Assembly (NCBI GenBank): GCA_907163375.1
Contig: CAJQUW010016181.1
Location: 1-64,000 of the forward strand
From: Prostheceraeus crozeri
Lineage: Eukaryota; Platyhelminthes; Polycladida; Euryleptidae
Length of the DNA: 64,000 nt
Direction of reading: 5' to 3'
Program-made: the position numbers and the translations under genes
The notes under the pieces: generated by a model
What the model saw: the letters and a program-made list of their open reading frames with translations, nothing else
Told to the model about the DNA's origin: nothing
Databases searched by the model: none
Part shown: positions 35,826 through 46,645 of the stretch, one piece after another
Layout: each line of letters opens with the position of its first letter
How positions within the stretch are numbered: the stretch's first letter is position 1

Positions 35826-37263
35826 TAAAATGGTCAATCCGAAAAGTCCTGTTACAAATCAAGATGTGGTAATGAAGACGAAAGCAAGATCAAATCTACT
35901 TGAAAGTCTTGACTAACATAACATTGTGAACCCACTGGGTTGTTTTCAATCAATTCGATTTGATCTGTATTCACTAAATGTCATTTGCTTAGCACATGGT
36001 TTCAGGAACTATGTGAAATTCGATGAAATCCGTTCACTTTGCAGTCGTTATCAATCTATTGCCACATGAAGAATTTCTTGCGTTCATTCAGTTTGCAGAA
36101 CACAATGCAGAAAAGTGATTCAACGAAGGAGAGCGATGATCTGGTTTCTCTGGAAGCAAGGGGAAACGGAATGCTGAGATTCACAGTGAGATGCAACCCG
36201 TTTTCGGAGAAGAAACTCCTTCCAAAATGACCATCCAGCCGCTGGATGGAGAAGTTTGATGGTGGATGTGAGGAAGTCAGTGATGCTCCAAGATGCGGCA
36301 GACGGACCGTGACCACGACAACATCGCAGAACATTCAGCGTGTACAAGCCGCCATTGATAAAGACAGGAGACTGACCGTCCGAGAGCTCGAGGACTTACT
36401 GAGAATTCCCCCATGCCACCATTCATGACATTTTGAAGGCACATCTTGGAATGGCACGAGTCTCAGCTCGATGGGTGCCGAAACTGCTTACCGAAGACCA
36501 GAAAAAGATTAGAGTTCAAGTTTGCAAGCAACTGCTTCGACGTTTCCGAGACGATCCAAGTTTCCTGGACCGGTTGATAACAGTTGACGAATCCTGGTTC
36601 CATCACTATGAGCCGGAGTCAAAAGCAGCAAGCACGCAATGGAAGCGACTGACGAGCCAAACGCCCACCAAAGCACGTCCCATACATTCTGCGGGGAAGA
36701 AGGAGGGAAGAGAATGGCCCACTGTCTTCTGGGACAAGGAAGGGAATCATCCACCCTGATGATTAGATGGCTTCCAGAGAAACAGACAATCAACAGTGAT
36801 TACTACGTTGATCTGTTGACAGAACTCCGTAGGGTTATCAAAACTGAGCGCAGGGGAGTGCTTTCACATGGAGCAATCCTTCAACAGGATAATGCCAGGC
36901 CCCACACAAGTCATCAGACCTTATCTGTTATCGAAAAACTTGGCTTCGAACTGCTTCCTCACCCGCCCTATAGCCCAGATCTTGCTCCATGCGACTACTG
37001 GCTCTTCGGACCTATGAAAAAATACCTGGGCGGCAAACATTTTCAAACCATTCAAGGCCTATCTGGTGCAATTAGTCAGTGGGTGAGACAAACTGATGTT
37101 CAGTACTTCGCTGACGGGATTCAGAAGCTTCCAGAACGTTGGCAGAAGTGCATCAGTGTACAGGGAGAGTGGTTTGAGAAGATGGACTTTGAATAGTTCC
37201 ATAAAATTTTGTTGAATAAAAGTCTATATACTTCGTAACAGGACTTTTCGGACAACCCTCGTA
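35826..37263 (+). mobile_element. Mariner element (DD34D) with terminal inverted repeats
   Basis: The left end contains CCGAAAAGTCCTGTTAC (35839-35855). The right end contains its exact complement, GTAACAGGACTTTTCGG (37235-37251), then ACAACCCTC. TA lies next to both ends (35826-35827, 37262-37263), consistent with mariner TA targeting, although the outermost left bases differ from the right. Total length of about 1.4 kb is normal for the family. A transposase gene with a few frameshifts lies inside. Confidence 0.85.
36085..37196 (+). pseudogene. Mariner DD34D transposase, lightly damaged
   Basis: A cut-and-paste DNA transposase. The first helix-turn-helix region gives RAMIWFLWKQGET, then EIHSEMQPVFGEETPSKMT (36100-36230), and RWMEKFDGGCEEVSDAPRCG starts the linker at 36240. 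The second helix-turn-helix region, LTVRELEDLL then HATIHDILKAHLG, is interrupted by one extra C in a C5 run (about 36408). ARVSARWVPKLLTEDQKK is the conserved WVPxxL(T/S)xxQ block. VDESWFHHYEPESKAASTQW carries the first D. QQDNARPHTS carries the second D and HPPYSPDLAPCDYWLF the third, with exactly 34 residues between them. The frame ends EWFEKMDFE at 37196. About four single-base frameshifts interrupt an otherwise well-kept gene, so it is inactive but fairly young. Confidence 0.88.
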
Positions 37264-37589
37264 AATTCATAATTCTCTATACCGAGCAATAAGAGAAGGT
37301 CATCAGGGAGAGTGGAATCATGACGGTGGAGGGTAAGCCCTCGGGCCTTTGGAGAGATCAAGAAGAAGACGCAACGTGGCTACGTACAAGAAGGGACCTA
37401 AATGCCCTCAAACTCAGATACAGCCGAACATTTCCCAAGACAGGGACCCATGGAAACGAGCAATCAAACTCTGTTCAACCTCAAACCATGGAACGAGAAG
37501 GACGTAAAACGAGAAGTGAAGTGAGTGATGCCGAAGTAAAATTCATGGATCGCATTCTTTGCTGGATGATCTACTTCGATGATCTGCAA
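37264..37589. other. Short unassigned gap
   Basis: About 330 bp between the mariner element and the next LINE relic. An open frame (37320-37622) is rich in charged residues. One reading (AIREGHQGEWNHDGG) resembles the tail of some retroelement proteins, but too weakly to call. Confidence 0.3.
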
Positions 37590-38105
37590 GAGGCAATCGA
37601 TTTACCGGTTGATTTTCTGTAACAGAAACATGCGTTTTAAATGTTCCTGCGAACGGATTATTTGTGATACGTTGAGGGTCATTTATAAACACAAGAAAGA
37701 TAATAGGTGAAAGTATAAAACCCTGATGGACACCGGCATTGACTGTGAAGCGATCAGAGAATCCATCAACATAAACTAAAATAGAGGGGCTAATCAGGGC
37801 ATTGTCCATCCACCTCACGAATTCAGCATGGATTCCATGAGAAGAAGCTTATTGAGAGTCCGGTGCCAGCAAGCCAGACTTGATCGAATGCCTTTGATAT
37901 GCATAGGGATGTTGCTGTGGACTCTCCAAACTTGTCAAGCGATAATGACCAAATATGAATCACGTTTTCTAAAATGTCATCAGTGGAACAAGCCTTTCTA
38001 AACCCATGCTGACGATCACTTAACAAACTACGGGATAGGAGATGGGAAATCAATGGTTCAGACACCAAAGTTTCGAATATTTCGCTTATATGAGTTTTGC
38101 CACCC
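37590..38105 (-). pseudogene. LINE RT fragment B, minus strand
   Basis: From 38104 downward the minus strand reads ISEIFETLVSEPLISHLL, then LLSDRQHGFRKACSTDDIL (RT block 'LLSxxQxGFRxGxSTxDxL'). SLCISKAFDQVWLAGT carries the catalytic D block. A frameshift follows, then FSDRFTVNAGVHQGFILSPI and FLVFINDPQRITNNPFAGTF (37760-37650), where the active-site DD is lost. This fits a jockey/CR1-like RT core. It is cut on its 5' side by the MITE at 38106 and lacks the C-terminal part. It is distinct from LINE fragment A beside it, which has its own complete RT core. Confidence 0.75.
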
Positions 38106-38347
38106 ATGTATCCACGCAAGAAAATCATCAGTCAATATGACATGATCGATTGTCAATATTGGTCAAGCAGTTGTCTGATTAGTACAATCAGTTGTCTAGC
38201 TAGAGCAGCTAGTAGTACATAAATGAATATTGACTGGCTTTCACATTCATGCGCTAACTGGACAACTTGAAATAATCGGACAAGTGCATGACCAATATTG
38301 ACAATCGATCCTGTCATATTGACTGATGATTTCTTATGTGGATACAT
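38106..38347. mobile_element. Palindromic MITE between two LINE relics
   Basis: The left arm starts ATGTATCCACGCAAGAAAAT. The complement of the right arm starts ATGTATCCACATAAGAAATC. Both continue CATCAGTCAATATGACA, GATCGATTGTCAATATTGGT and, with few changes, TTGTC(T/C)GATTA and GTTGTC(T/C)AG. The arms are about 110 bp and meet in a short centre, so the whole 242 bp can fold into one hairpin. It has no coding capacity. I see no obvious flanking duplication, because both flanks are LINE sequence of different copies. Confidence 0.75.
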
Positions 38348-40216
38348 ATCCTTATCTTTATCTTTATTTCCGAAAATTACAGCAGGGCTGATAGTTTTAC
38401 AATAAAAAAGGCACATGTACAATCATAAAAATTTCACTGCAGAAGGTAAGAAAGATCTACGATATCGCTCAGTTCTTGTCCGTATTGTCGTTGTGGTCCG
38501 TCCTAATCTCCTCGAATATTCGCTCTTCTGAGGAATCTTCTGCTTCAGGTCACTGGAGAGATTCAGCATTGCTTTCCGGCACAATAGCTCTCGTCTGTCA
38601 CACAGTTTTTGCAGCTTACAGACTTTCAAGTATATTTTCATAATTATAGCTATAGTCTTGGTAGCGTATTCACATATCATATTTCAAAGCCCGTTTTTGA
38701 ACTCCTTCCAACAGGTCTGAACACTTCTTGGAAAGTACGTAATGCCAAACAGGGGCAGCATACTCTAGCAAGCTTCGGATCGGAACGCACAGTAGAAATG
38801 AACAAGGTCAATTTGAGAAAATGATCTGCTTGCTCTTTTCATCTGAACAGGAAATAGATTCGCTTGTTAGCTTTCTTCACGAGATCTTCAAACATGTTTG
38901 TTCCAAGTTAGGGTTGTTGCTTATTGTCACACCAAGGAGCTTTATACTAGAGGCTGCAGTTATTTGGTCGCCATTTTCAGATAAAGCTTCCCACTCCGGC
39001 TCCGATTTATTAAAGGAGATTCTCATTTCTTGCGTTTTGGTAGGATTCAATTTCATTTGGTGCTCAATTGCCCAATTATTATTTAAATGTAGTTTGGAGT
39101 TGATACGACTCTCTTGTACGCAGTTGATTGTCTCCATAATAGTGCAATCATCCATATATTTGACATCCGCAATCAGTTCGTTTACCAATACAATAAATCC
39201 CACGGGCCCAAATTTAGTTCCTTGTGGGACTCCAGTTGTGATTTGTTGCCAGCTGAAGTACGATCCACGATACTTCACTCTCTGGTATCGAGAAGTAAGA
39301 AATCCCGATACCCATCTACATAACCATGTTGGCACGTCAAGACTCAGCAATTTTCTGAGTAGGATGGTATGATCAATTCTTTCAAAGGCTTTATGAAAGT
39401 CAATTGCAACTAATCTTGATATCTTGCCCTCATCAGAGCCACTGATTAAAGTGTCTATTAGCAGCAGCAATACGTCGACACTAGAGCATCCCTTTCTAGC
39501 TCCAAATTGTCGAGAGTCGACTTTGTACTTAATGAAATGCCAAATATGTTTTATCATAATATTATATTATTAGCTCACATACGGCTTTGCTAACGACACA
39601 AGTTAATGCAATCGGTCGAATGTCTGTTTCAATGGAGTCTGGATGCTTAGTTTTTGCGATCGGACTGATGTCTGCACAACGCCACAGAGTAGGCCAGGCG
39701 CCTTCTCTCATAGATGAACAGATTATTGATGTAATTGGTCCAGCTATCCACTCACTTCCATCCTTCCAAATCCAATTCGGGATTCCATCAGGTCCAACCG
39801 TTTTGTTGATATTGATAGCGCTCAAAAGGTCACAAATCTCGAGGGAAGAAGGCAAAAATTCGTCAGGAGTATAAGCGTGCTGAAATTCGGGAAATTCTGA
39901 TGTATTCAGAGGCTTAATGTCACTGGCCACGGAAATCAACTGATCGTTCACTAAGTTTGTGAATAGGTTCAAGTCGTCACCACACACCATAGTAGCAAGT
40001 GGCTTTAGGGGACAGGTCACGCTTTTGTTCTTCCCCAGAACATCCTTCAGTCCAGACCACCACTTTCTGGGGTTCTTCATACGCTCCATGTTGTTTTTCG
40101 ACGAATTGTTTTCTCAAAGTCTTGCGAAGACTGTCCACCTTGTTCTTGTAGTGTTTGTACATCACTTTGTCGTTACATAAGTGGCAAAACATACATGAGT
40201 CATACATGAGTGGCAA
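38348..40216 (-). pseudogene. LINE fragment A (linker, full RT core, C-terminus), minus strand
   Basis: A 5'-truncated non-LTR retrotransposon. From 40216 down it reads CHLCNDKVMYKHYKNKVDSL, then MKNPRKWWSGLKDVLGKN (pre-RT linker). TVGPDGIPNWIWK (RT block 1) and DISPIAKTKHP, DIRPIALTCVVSKAVCELI follow. From 39557 it reads SRQFGARKGCSSVDVLLLLI, AIDFHKAFERIDH, TTGVPQGTKFGPVGFIVLVN, active site KYMDDCTI (a YMDD variant), and HQMKLNPTKTQEMRISF. The C-terminus at 38680-38423 includes LCDRRELLCRKA and RTRTERYRRSFLPSAV. The 3' end is an ATAAAG-type repeat tail at 38349-38372. It has few stops but a frameshift near 40089 and one near 39560. The endonuclease is absent, so it was inactive from insertion. 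Confidence 0.85.
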
Positions 40217-40577
40217 AACCTATAATAAGGTGATTGAAACAGGACAATACTTGCAGAGATCACTTCTATCTCCCTTCTTTGCACCACAAGGCTAACTTTC
40301 AAAGAAGAATGGCATCTGCTCGAAGATTCCTTAATACTTCAAAACTTCCTGACGTGGCTGCTTCAGGTGACGTAGTCACACATTGATAAGGGAACTTTCA
40401 AAATGTAACTGATGCTGTTCATTTGCGAGTATCTGCATTTGACTTTTTGGTCTCCATCATATGGCAAAATGCAGGGTATGAATCTCATCGTGAAAGTACA
40501 AGAGGCAGGCTAAGTGATATTAAGTAGCACGCTAGACACGCATTTACAGACGACCGTCTGTAGTTCGAAAACTATTG
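40217..40577. other. Short anonymous gap
   Basis: No motif. A near-direct repeat of AACATACATGAGT/ CATACATGAGTGGCAAAACC occurs at 40187-40218, at the 5' border of LINE fragment A. Confidence 0.35.
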
Positions 40578-41288
40578 CTTATAATTAGACAGCGACAATT
40601 TAGCTGAATCACCTAAAATATTTTTTTTACCTAAATTCTGTAAAAACACCTAAATCACCTAAATATTGTCATTACGACTAAAACTTGCTATTTGATTAAC
40701 TCATCTACTCACATCGGAAAGCATTGAGAAAATCGTGTCAACGAATTGCTTTTAAAATCGGAATAATGAAGACATTAATGAGTGATATTTTGGATTGTGC
40801 CACATGTTTCTGGTCATAGTTTCCTATTCCTTTATATACATTAATAGAGTTTATATTGCATTTGAAAAACGAATAATTGTGATCTGTTTGACACATACAA
40901 AATTGTACATTTGAATTGTCAATACATAATTTGAAACATACATAGGCCTACTTCGTTGATAATGTTTGATCTGTGCAGTTGTTATAGCTTGAAATGAAAT
41001 CGTTCCGAGTCGCGATTAAATCTAGGACTTACTTGTCATTTTCTTTTCTCTAATTCTCTTTTAAAGTAATACGGAGATTATTGTCGCGACATTTGTTTAC
41101 AAATTAGTTACCGAAAAAGCACAATTCATGAACATTAACAAAAAAGACCATCGCTCTTAATGAATCTAGGTATTTCAATGGATTTTTGATTCACCTAAAT
41201 AGGCAACCTAAATCTGCAAAATTATTCACCTGAAAAAACCCTAAAATGACGAAAAATTTCACCTAAGATGTCGTTGTCTACTTATAAT
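40578..41288. mobile_element. hAT-like MITE with 8-bp target duplication
   Basis: CTTATAAT occurs exactly at 40578-40585 and again at 41281-41288. Between them the left end starts TAGACAGCGACAATTTAGCT, and the complement of the right end starts TAGACAACGACATCTTAGGT. An 8-bp duplication with short imperfect TIRs is diagnostic for hAT-type elements in general. The 695-bp body has no open frame, so it is non-autonomous. The word (C)ACCTAAAT recurs at least five times near both ends in the same orientation (for example 40613, 40636, 40653, 40661, 41193), perhaps as transposase binding sites. Confidence 0.75.
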
Positions 41289-43400
41289 ACATTTTACTGC
41301 CAAATAGCACCTAGTAATTTGTAATAGTCACAAACCATATCTACTATTTTGTCAAATTTCAAAATTCGGCTATTAGTTAAATGCCAGAAATTACTTTGAA
41401 AGCTACTTTTTTTTTACGTGCAAGCTACACGTAAACTGAAAAATGATTCACATCAAAGTCGAGATCTACCGACATCTCTGTTGACGTAGATCGCCGCTAA
41501 TTCTGGTTTATTCATTTAATTCTCCGTCATGCTATTATGTAAGCAAGCCTTACATAAGCAATCTGAAAACACATGATGTTCGCATTGAAGTTGAGCTTGC
41601 ATGTCAGACTGGGAGACTGAGCTATGCTAAAATATGCGAATTTGTAGTTATGCACTCTTACAAAGAATTATGAAATATGAAATATTGAACTGCATGCTCA
41701 TTGATTAAATTGAAAAAACGGGACCAGACTTGAATGACCGGCGCTCATCCAATATCAGGAATCGACATATGAGACCGAGTTCACATTTCCACACGTCAAC
41801 ACGACTTCCTATTCAAAATACTGCCACACCCGGAGTAAATTTGAAATACACAATCAGCAAGCCGGCATTACTTTAAAAAATACAAGCATTTTCATTGAGC
41901 GTTAAGTTAAGTGCCAAAATTATATATGCATGATTGCGTTACTTCTAATTCTCAACGAGTCGACTTCTTTCATGTTTCATTCGAAATCCAATTAGAATTA
42001 CACATTTTATATGAAGTGATGATCTTTACGGATTATGCATAAAAGTAATGCACCGAATAGTGATTTTGATATGCGTTCGAATAATATAACTAGCAATTAA
42101 GTTCACACTTGCAATTAGGGCGAAAAACAATGTTTTTTGAAATGTTTTAAAACAAAAAACATGATGTTTTATTGCTGCACAGAAACTAAATATGCCACAT
42201 CAGCGAGCTATATTTGTTTTCATAGGATTTAGCATCTCTTCAAGCGGTCTACACGCATCGAATTTCATTCTGTCTATTTCCCTTTTGTTGTCATGCTGAC
42301 GTTTCTTTTAGAAAGTTTTCTAATAATTAAGGGGATAATAAGTTGCAATCCGCATCCGGATCTGTCCCAAACACACAAAAATCACAGTCATCCCGCTTCT
42401 ATTGTATTACCTAAAACTTCTCCCAGATGGGTATCCGGCATTGACATGACAAGTTCCGTCTTGTTGTTCATTATTATGTTCAACTCTGGTACTTTGGTTA
42501 TTTTATTCCATTGTGAGGAAGCCTGTTGAAACGATGGACATTCAATCTTTGCTCTTTATCGAGTACTTTCAATCGCTGAAAGCGACAATTATCAGGACAT
42601 CAATTCTTTTTTAATTCTAATTGCTGAAATTGCAGGCAGCACAATATCATTAAGTGCATTCACTCTCTATGAAATGATCCCAAATGCCAATATAGACACA
42701 CAACAGTTGATAATAAGATTTCTGTGATATCTAAACCTTCAATAATTAGTTCATATAATCGAAAGTTAGATCAAACGTCTTCAGAGAGCAGTATAATGAG
42801 AAATTCTAAAAAAACAGAAAAAACATGTTTTAAAACATTGTTTCAAACAAGCAAATTTTTTAACCCTAGTAGCAACAATAAAAAATCAGAGAGTTTTGTT
42901 GCAAAGATATGTCCTGTAGATTTCATTACATGTATTAAAGTTTGTACTGCAATTACGAACTTCGGGAGATAACGAACGTCTTCGTGTTGCTGGACATGAT
43001 CTACACTTCACAAAATAATATGGTGGCTCAAAGATCGAGCGGCGATATAGTGCCGTAAGACGTGCACCAAATCAACGGTCAAGTGAATTGGTTAGATGGA
43101 ACTTTCTCTTCAATTGTATCAGTGTATATCCATGAGTAAAATTCCTATTCAATTGCTACATTCATATTACTCATCCATCATTATTTTTCAATTATTGATG
43201 ATTTTTCAATATTTGATGCATCATGGAAATGTATGAATGAGGTATAAAATGAAGCACGACCGTATCTGCATTGAAGCACTTTGTTTCGTTAAATCACTTA
43301 TCCAATAAAATCATATCGTCAAAAGATTTATCGAAAATAACGAACAGCATCACTGGTCGTCAATGCCCTAATCCATTAAAGTTCGTGAACACTTATGGAC
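41289..43400. other. Anonymous DNA
   Basis: No recognisable domain or repeat end in about 2.1 kb. The open frames at 42293-42529 and 42724-42972 have no motif. Confidence 0.35.
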
Positions 43401-43401
43401 A

Positions 43402-44850
43402 TTGAAGTCAAGCCAATCTTGTAGATGTGATTTCGTTCCAACTGTGTTGTATAAAGTTGCTGCTGATGTTCTAGCCACTCCATTGGCTCATACTTATAAC
43501 GTTATCTTACTCCAAGGCAAATTCCCATCTCCATGGAAATCTGCGCACGTCATGCCTGTACCAAAAGACAAAACCCTACCGAAGATGTCCTACGACCAAT
43601 CTCTTTACTTTTCGTCCCAAGCAAGGTGCTCGAAAGACTTGTTTCCAATCATTTGATGAAACTATTTCGTAGCTCAGCAGGTTCTGTTCAACACGGAGGA
43701 ATTCACGATGCTTCTACGACCACAGCTTCAGTTGCTATCCACGACTGTGTCACAAAGTTACTGGATATGAACAACGTGGCTGGGGTGCAAATCATTGCCT
43801 ATGACATGAGTAAGGCGTTTGACAAACTTGATCATGGAGTTCAAGGGGTTGATTGAGTGTAAATTTCCAAATTCTTTCTGTAAGGTTGAATCGTACCTTC
43901 TAAATCGAACACAGTGTGTGCGAATCAATTCGGTTGTCAGTAGTCCCTTGGAAGTAACATCAGGCGTTCCACAAGGGTCAGTTTGGGGACCTCTGCTGTT
44001 CAATGCATCGACAGGGAACTTGCAAGAACTTAATACTCATTCTGTGCTGGCTAAATATATTGACGACATAACCATATGTACACCTATTTTCGTCGACCAT
44101 TGTAATGATCACATTCAAGACGAACATTTGAATGTTCAGAAATGGGCAAATGATATGCATCTCACACTCAAACTGCTAAAAACTAAGTGTTTCGTGATAA
44201 AGAAGTCAAATGCATGTGTTCCTGTCGATATCCCTGGCATTGAAAGAGTTGCAAGTCATAAGATACTTGTTGTTCAATGGTCTGACGACCTAACATGGCA
44301 TCGTCATTTTGATTATATGTCAAGGATTTTTTCACAAAGGCTGCATTGTTTGCGAATTTTGCAGAAAGAACTGTAACGTAAAGTGACATTGTGTATAATG
44401 GACTCTTAAGATCATTACTCGAATATTGCTCCCCATAATTTTTTTGGTATGCCTCATGTTATTTCTGATAAAAATGAAAGACAGCAACGACGAGTCCACA
44501 GAATTATTTGCGGTCAGGAATGTATGAACAACTGCCTCGAAACTTTGACTGCCAGGTGCATAAAGCGCTCAGTAAAGCTGTTTGAGCAGACATTCAATGC
44601 GTCCCACTCTCTACATAAACTATTGCCTGAGTTAAGCTCGCGATCAAATCGCATCAAGAAGTTTATCATCGTTCATCCCATATATGTGTCTTTATGTGAC
44701 TGACCGAGACGACTTTTCTATCTCACTTACATGTTCCGCCTATTACACATATTTCTTATTTTCTTCTTTTCTTTGTACTTGATGTACTGTAAACTGAGTT
44801 GAATGAATGATTTTCAATCTATATGCCAATAAACGATCACTTACTTACTT
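43402..44850 (+). pseudogene. LINE fragment C (RT core to 3' tail), plus strand
   Basis: A 5'-truncated LINE. FVPTVLYKVAADVLATPLAH and GKFPSPWKSAHVMPVPK begin RT block 1-2 (43430-43563). A frameshift leads to RPISLLFVPSKVLERLV, GSVQHGGIHDASTTTASVAI and IIAYDMSKAFDKLDH (catalytic block, 43790-43830). SGVPQGSVWGPLLF at 43960-44001 and AKYIDDITI (44050-44076) form the active site with a YIDD variant. DMHLTLKLLKTKCFVI follows. The C-terminal part runs to about 44700 (PHVISDKNERQQRRVHRIIC). The 3' untranslated part ends with AATAAA-like sequence and an (ACTT)n tail at about 44838-44850. At least three frameshifts are present. Same general clade as fragment A by its block order, but on the opposite strand. 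Confidence 0.82.
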
Positions 44851-45592
44851 ATATTATCGTCCATCCCTAGAATTGTTCATTTCATGCAATGATACATACA
44901 TGCATTATTTATTCATGTATCAATTTACATTATGTAAATATTTAAACTGGCATAAACGTGGCCCTCATTATATTTGTTTAGCATATTTTCAGTGCAACTA
45001 AATTAGGTGCAGGCTATTTAATGTGTCAGGTATATTCTCTGATTTCTCCTATACTTCCATGACGACATCTTTTGTCCGCATTGAGCCTTTTCCCGTGCAT
45101 CGGCTGCTGCATGTCCATGGCTGTTGTGGCATTCATCATACCAAAGTCCAAGGAAATGCTCTATGATGGAATATTATTCATAACTATATGCTGTGTGCAG
45201 CAGAAACAGTGATGATTCGACTATTTTTATTATCAGTGATTTACCTGAGGTTTCAATGTTGAGAATAATGAAATCGACGGGATATTAAGATGCAAATTGA
45301 TTTTATATGTATATCCGCCCTATTCCTCAATTTAAGTTCATATCAGATAACTATGCGAAAGTTTACTCGGGACAGCGATTCAATTTAGTGACACTTAACA
45401 GCTGAATCTTTCATGCACATGCATATGTGTAGTTTAAGGGAGAACTTAATATGTGAAATATTGATCTTATTGACATACATTCACAAAGGACTTTTGAATG
45501 TCAATTCATGAATAATGCAGGAAATAGTTGTCTAGTGTAAATGTGTTAACATATGGCTTTAAATGCGCTTTTCTTCTTGCAGCTGGAACCTG
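44851..45592. other. Anonymous DNA
   Basis: AT-rich with no recognisable motif. It ends at the CACGGTGGGG terminus of the composite element. Confidence 0.35.
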
Positions 45593-46195
45593 CACGGTGG
45601 GGCTGAACCAACTTTAAATCAACTTTTAGTGCCCATCAATCAAATTGATAGAATATTGATTCGTATTATCATAGAACATAAATAATCGAAAAATATAAAA
45701 AATCGTTGCCGGAGGTCGATAGATGCACCCCATCGACGTTAATCGATAATCGATCAATTGATTGATTTATACAAATTTCTATTTTTTAAGTGCCCATCAA
45801 TAAAATTGATAGAATACTGATCCGTGTTGTCACAGAACATAGAAAATCGAAAAATAAAGAAAATCGTTGCCGGAGATCGATAGATAAGCGTAATCGACAT
45901 TCATCGATAATTGATCAATTGATTGAATTTTACAAATTTTCATTTTTAAGTGCCTAAACTCAATTGACATGTTTTTGACTATAATTCATGATTCTTTATT
46001 AGGATATTATAACTTATAATAAAAGTTTCCGCCTGAAAAATCGAGGAAATCGATTAAATCAATAAATCGCTTGTGATTGTTTAGTCGTTATTTATCATTA
46101 CAATAATATTGTACGTTTTACTGTAACGGCTTTCTGTTCACATGTATCGTCATACCAATGATTTTACGTTATTCATTTAATTAATCTATTCATCA
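45593..46195. repeat. Left ~600-bp terminal inverted repeat with internal 160-bp tandem units
   Basis: It matches the complement of 56610-57215 throughout, for example CCGCCTGAAAAATCGAGGAA near 46030 and its complement near 56770. Inside, two tandem units of 161 and 160 bp begin with AGTGCCCATCAA (45628, 45789), and a third start, AGTGCC, follows at 45949. Each unit holds ATCGTTGCCGGAG and a cluster of ATCGAT/ATTGATCAATTGAT words. Confidence 0.85.
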
Positions 46196-46645
46196 CCTAG
46201 CTTTAAGCATTCAGTAAAATGTGTACGTTCATCTAAGATACATTATATCGTTGTGTCATTTTCACTTTTCGCATTTAGCTGATTACAATAAAACCTCAAA
46301 GCACTCATCAGCCTGTCCATTGATTTTCTGAAATACTTCACTGTTGATCTATGTGTTATGACAGACATTTAACCATAGATATCCTCCTGCAAAGGTTTGA
46401 CACGCCAAACATATAATTGGCGAGCTTGTTGCTTCATTGTTGGTAAATTGTTGAGTGTGACAATGCATGCAGTACTGATCGATTAATTAATTATGAACTT
46501 GGTTTCAGAGTGCGCGATTGACGCTCACGGAAGACACACAGTATAGTGATATCAATCGTCTGTGGTAGTGATTAATGAAACATTGTATAAGTGGTGATAA
46601 CATAATATTAACTGCTTCGTCCATTCATTTCTTACCGAACGAATA

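Noticed and set aside
37285..37400. Retroelement-tail-like AIREGHQGEWNHDGG
   Set aside because: Too short and imperfect; no supporting blocks.
38821..39372. 183-codon plus-strand open frame
   Set aside because: It is antisense to the well-supported RT core of LINE A on the minus strand.
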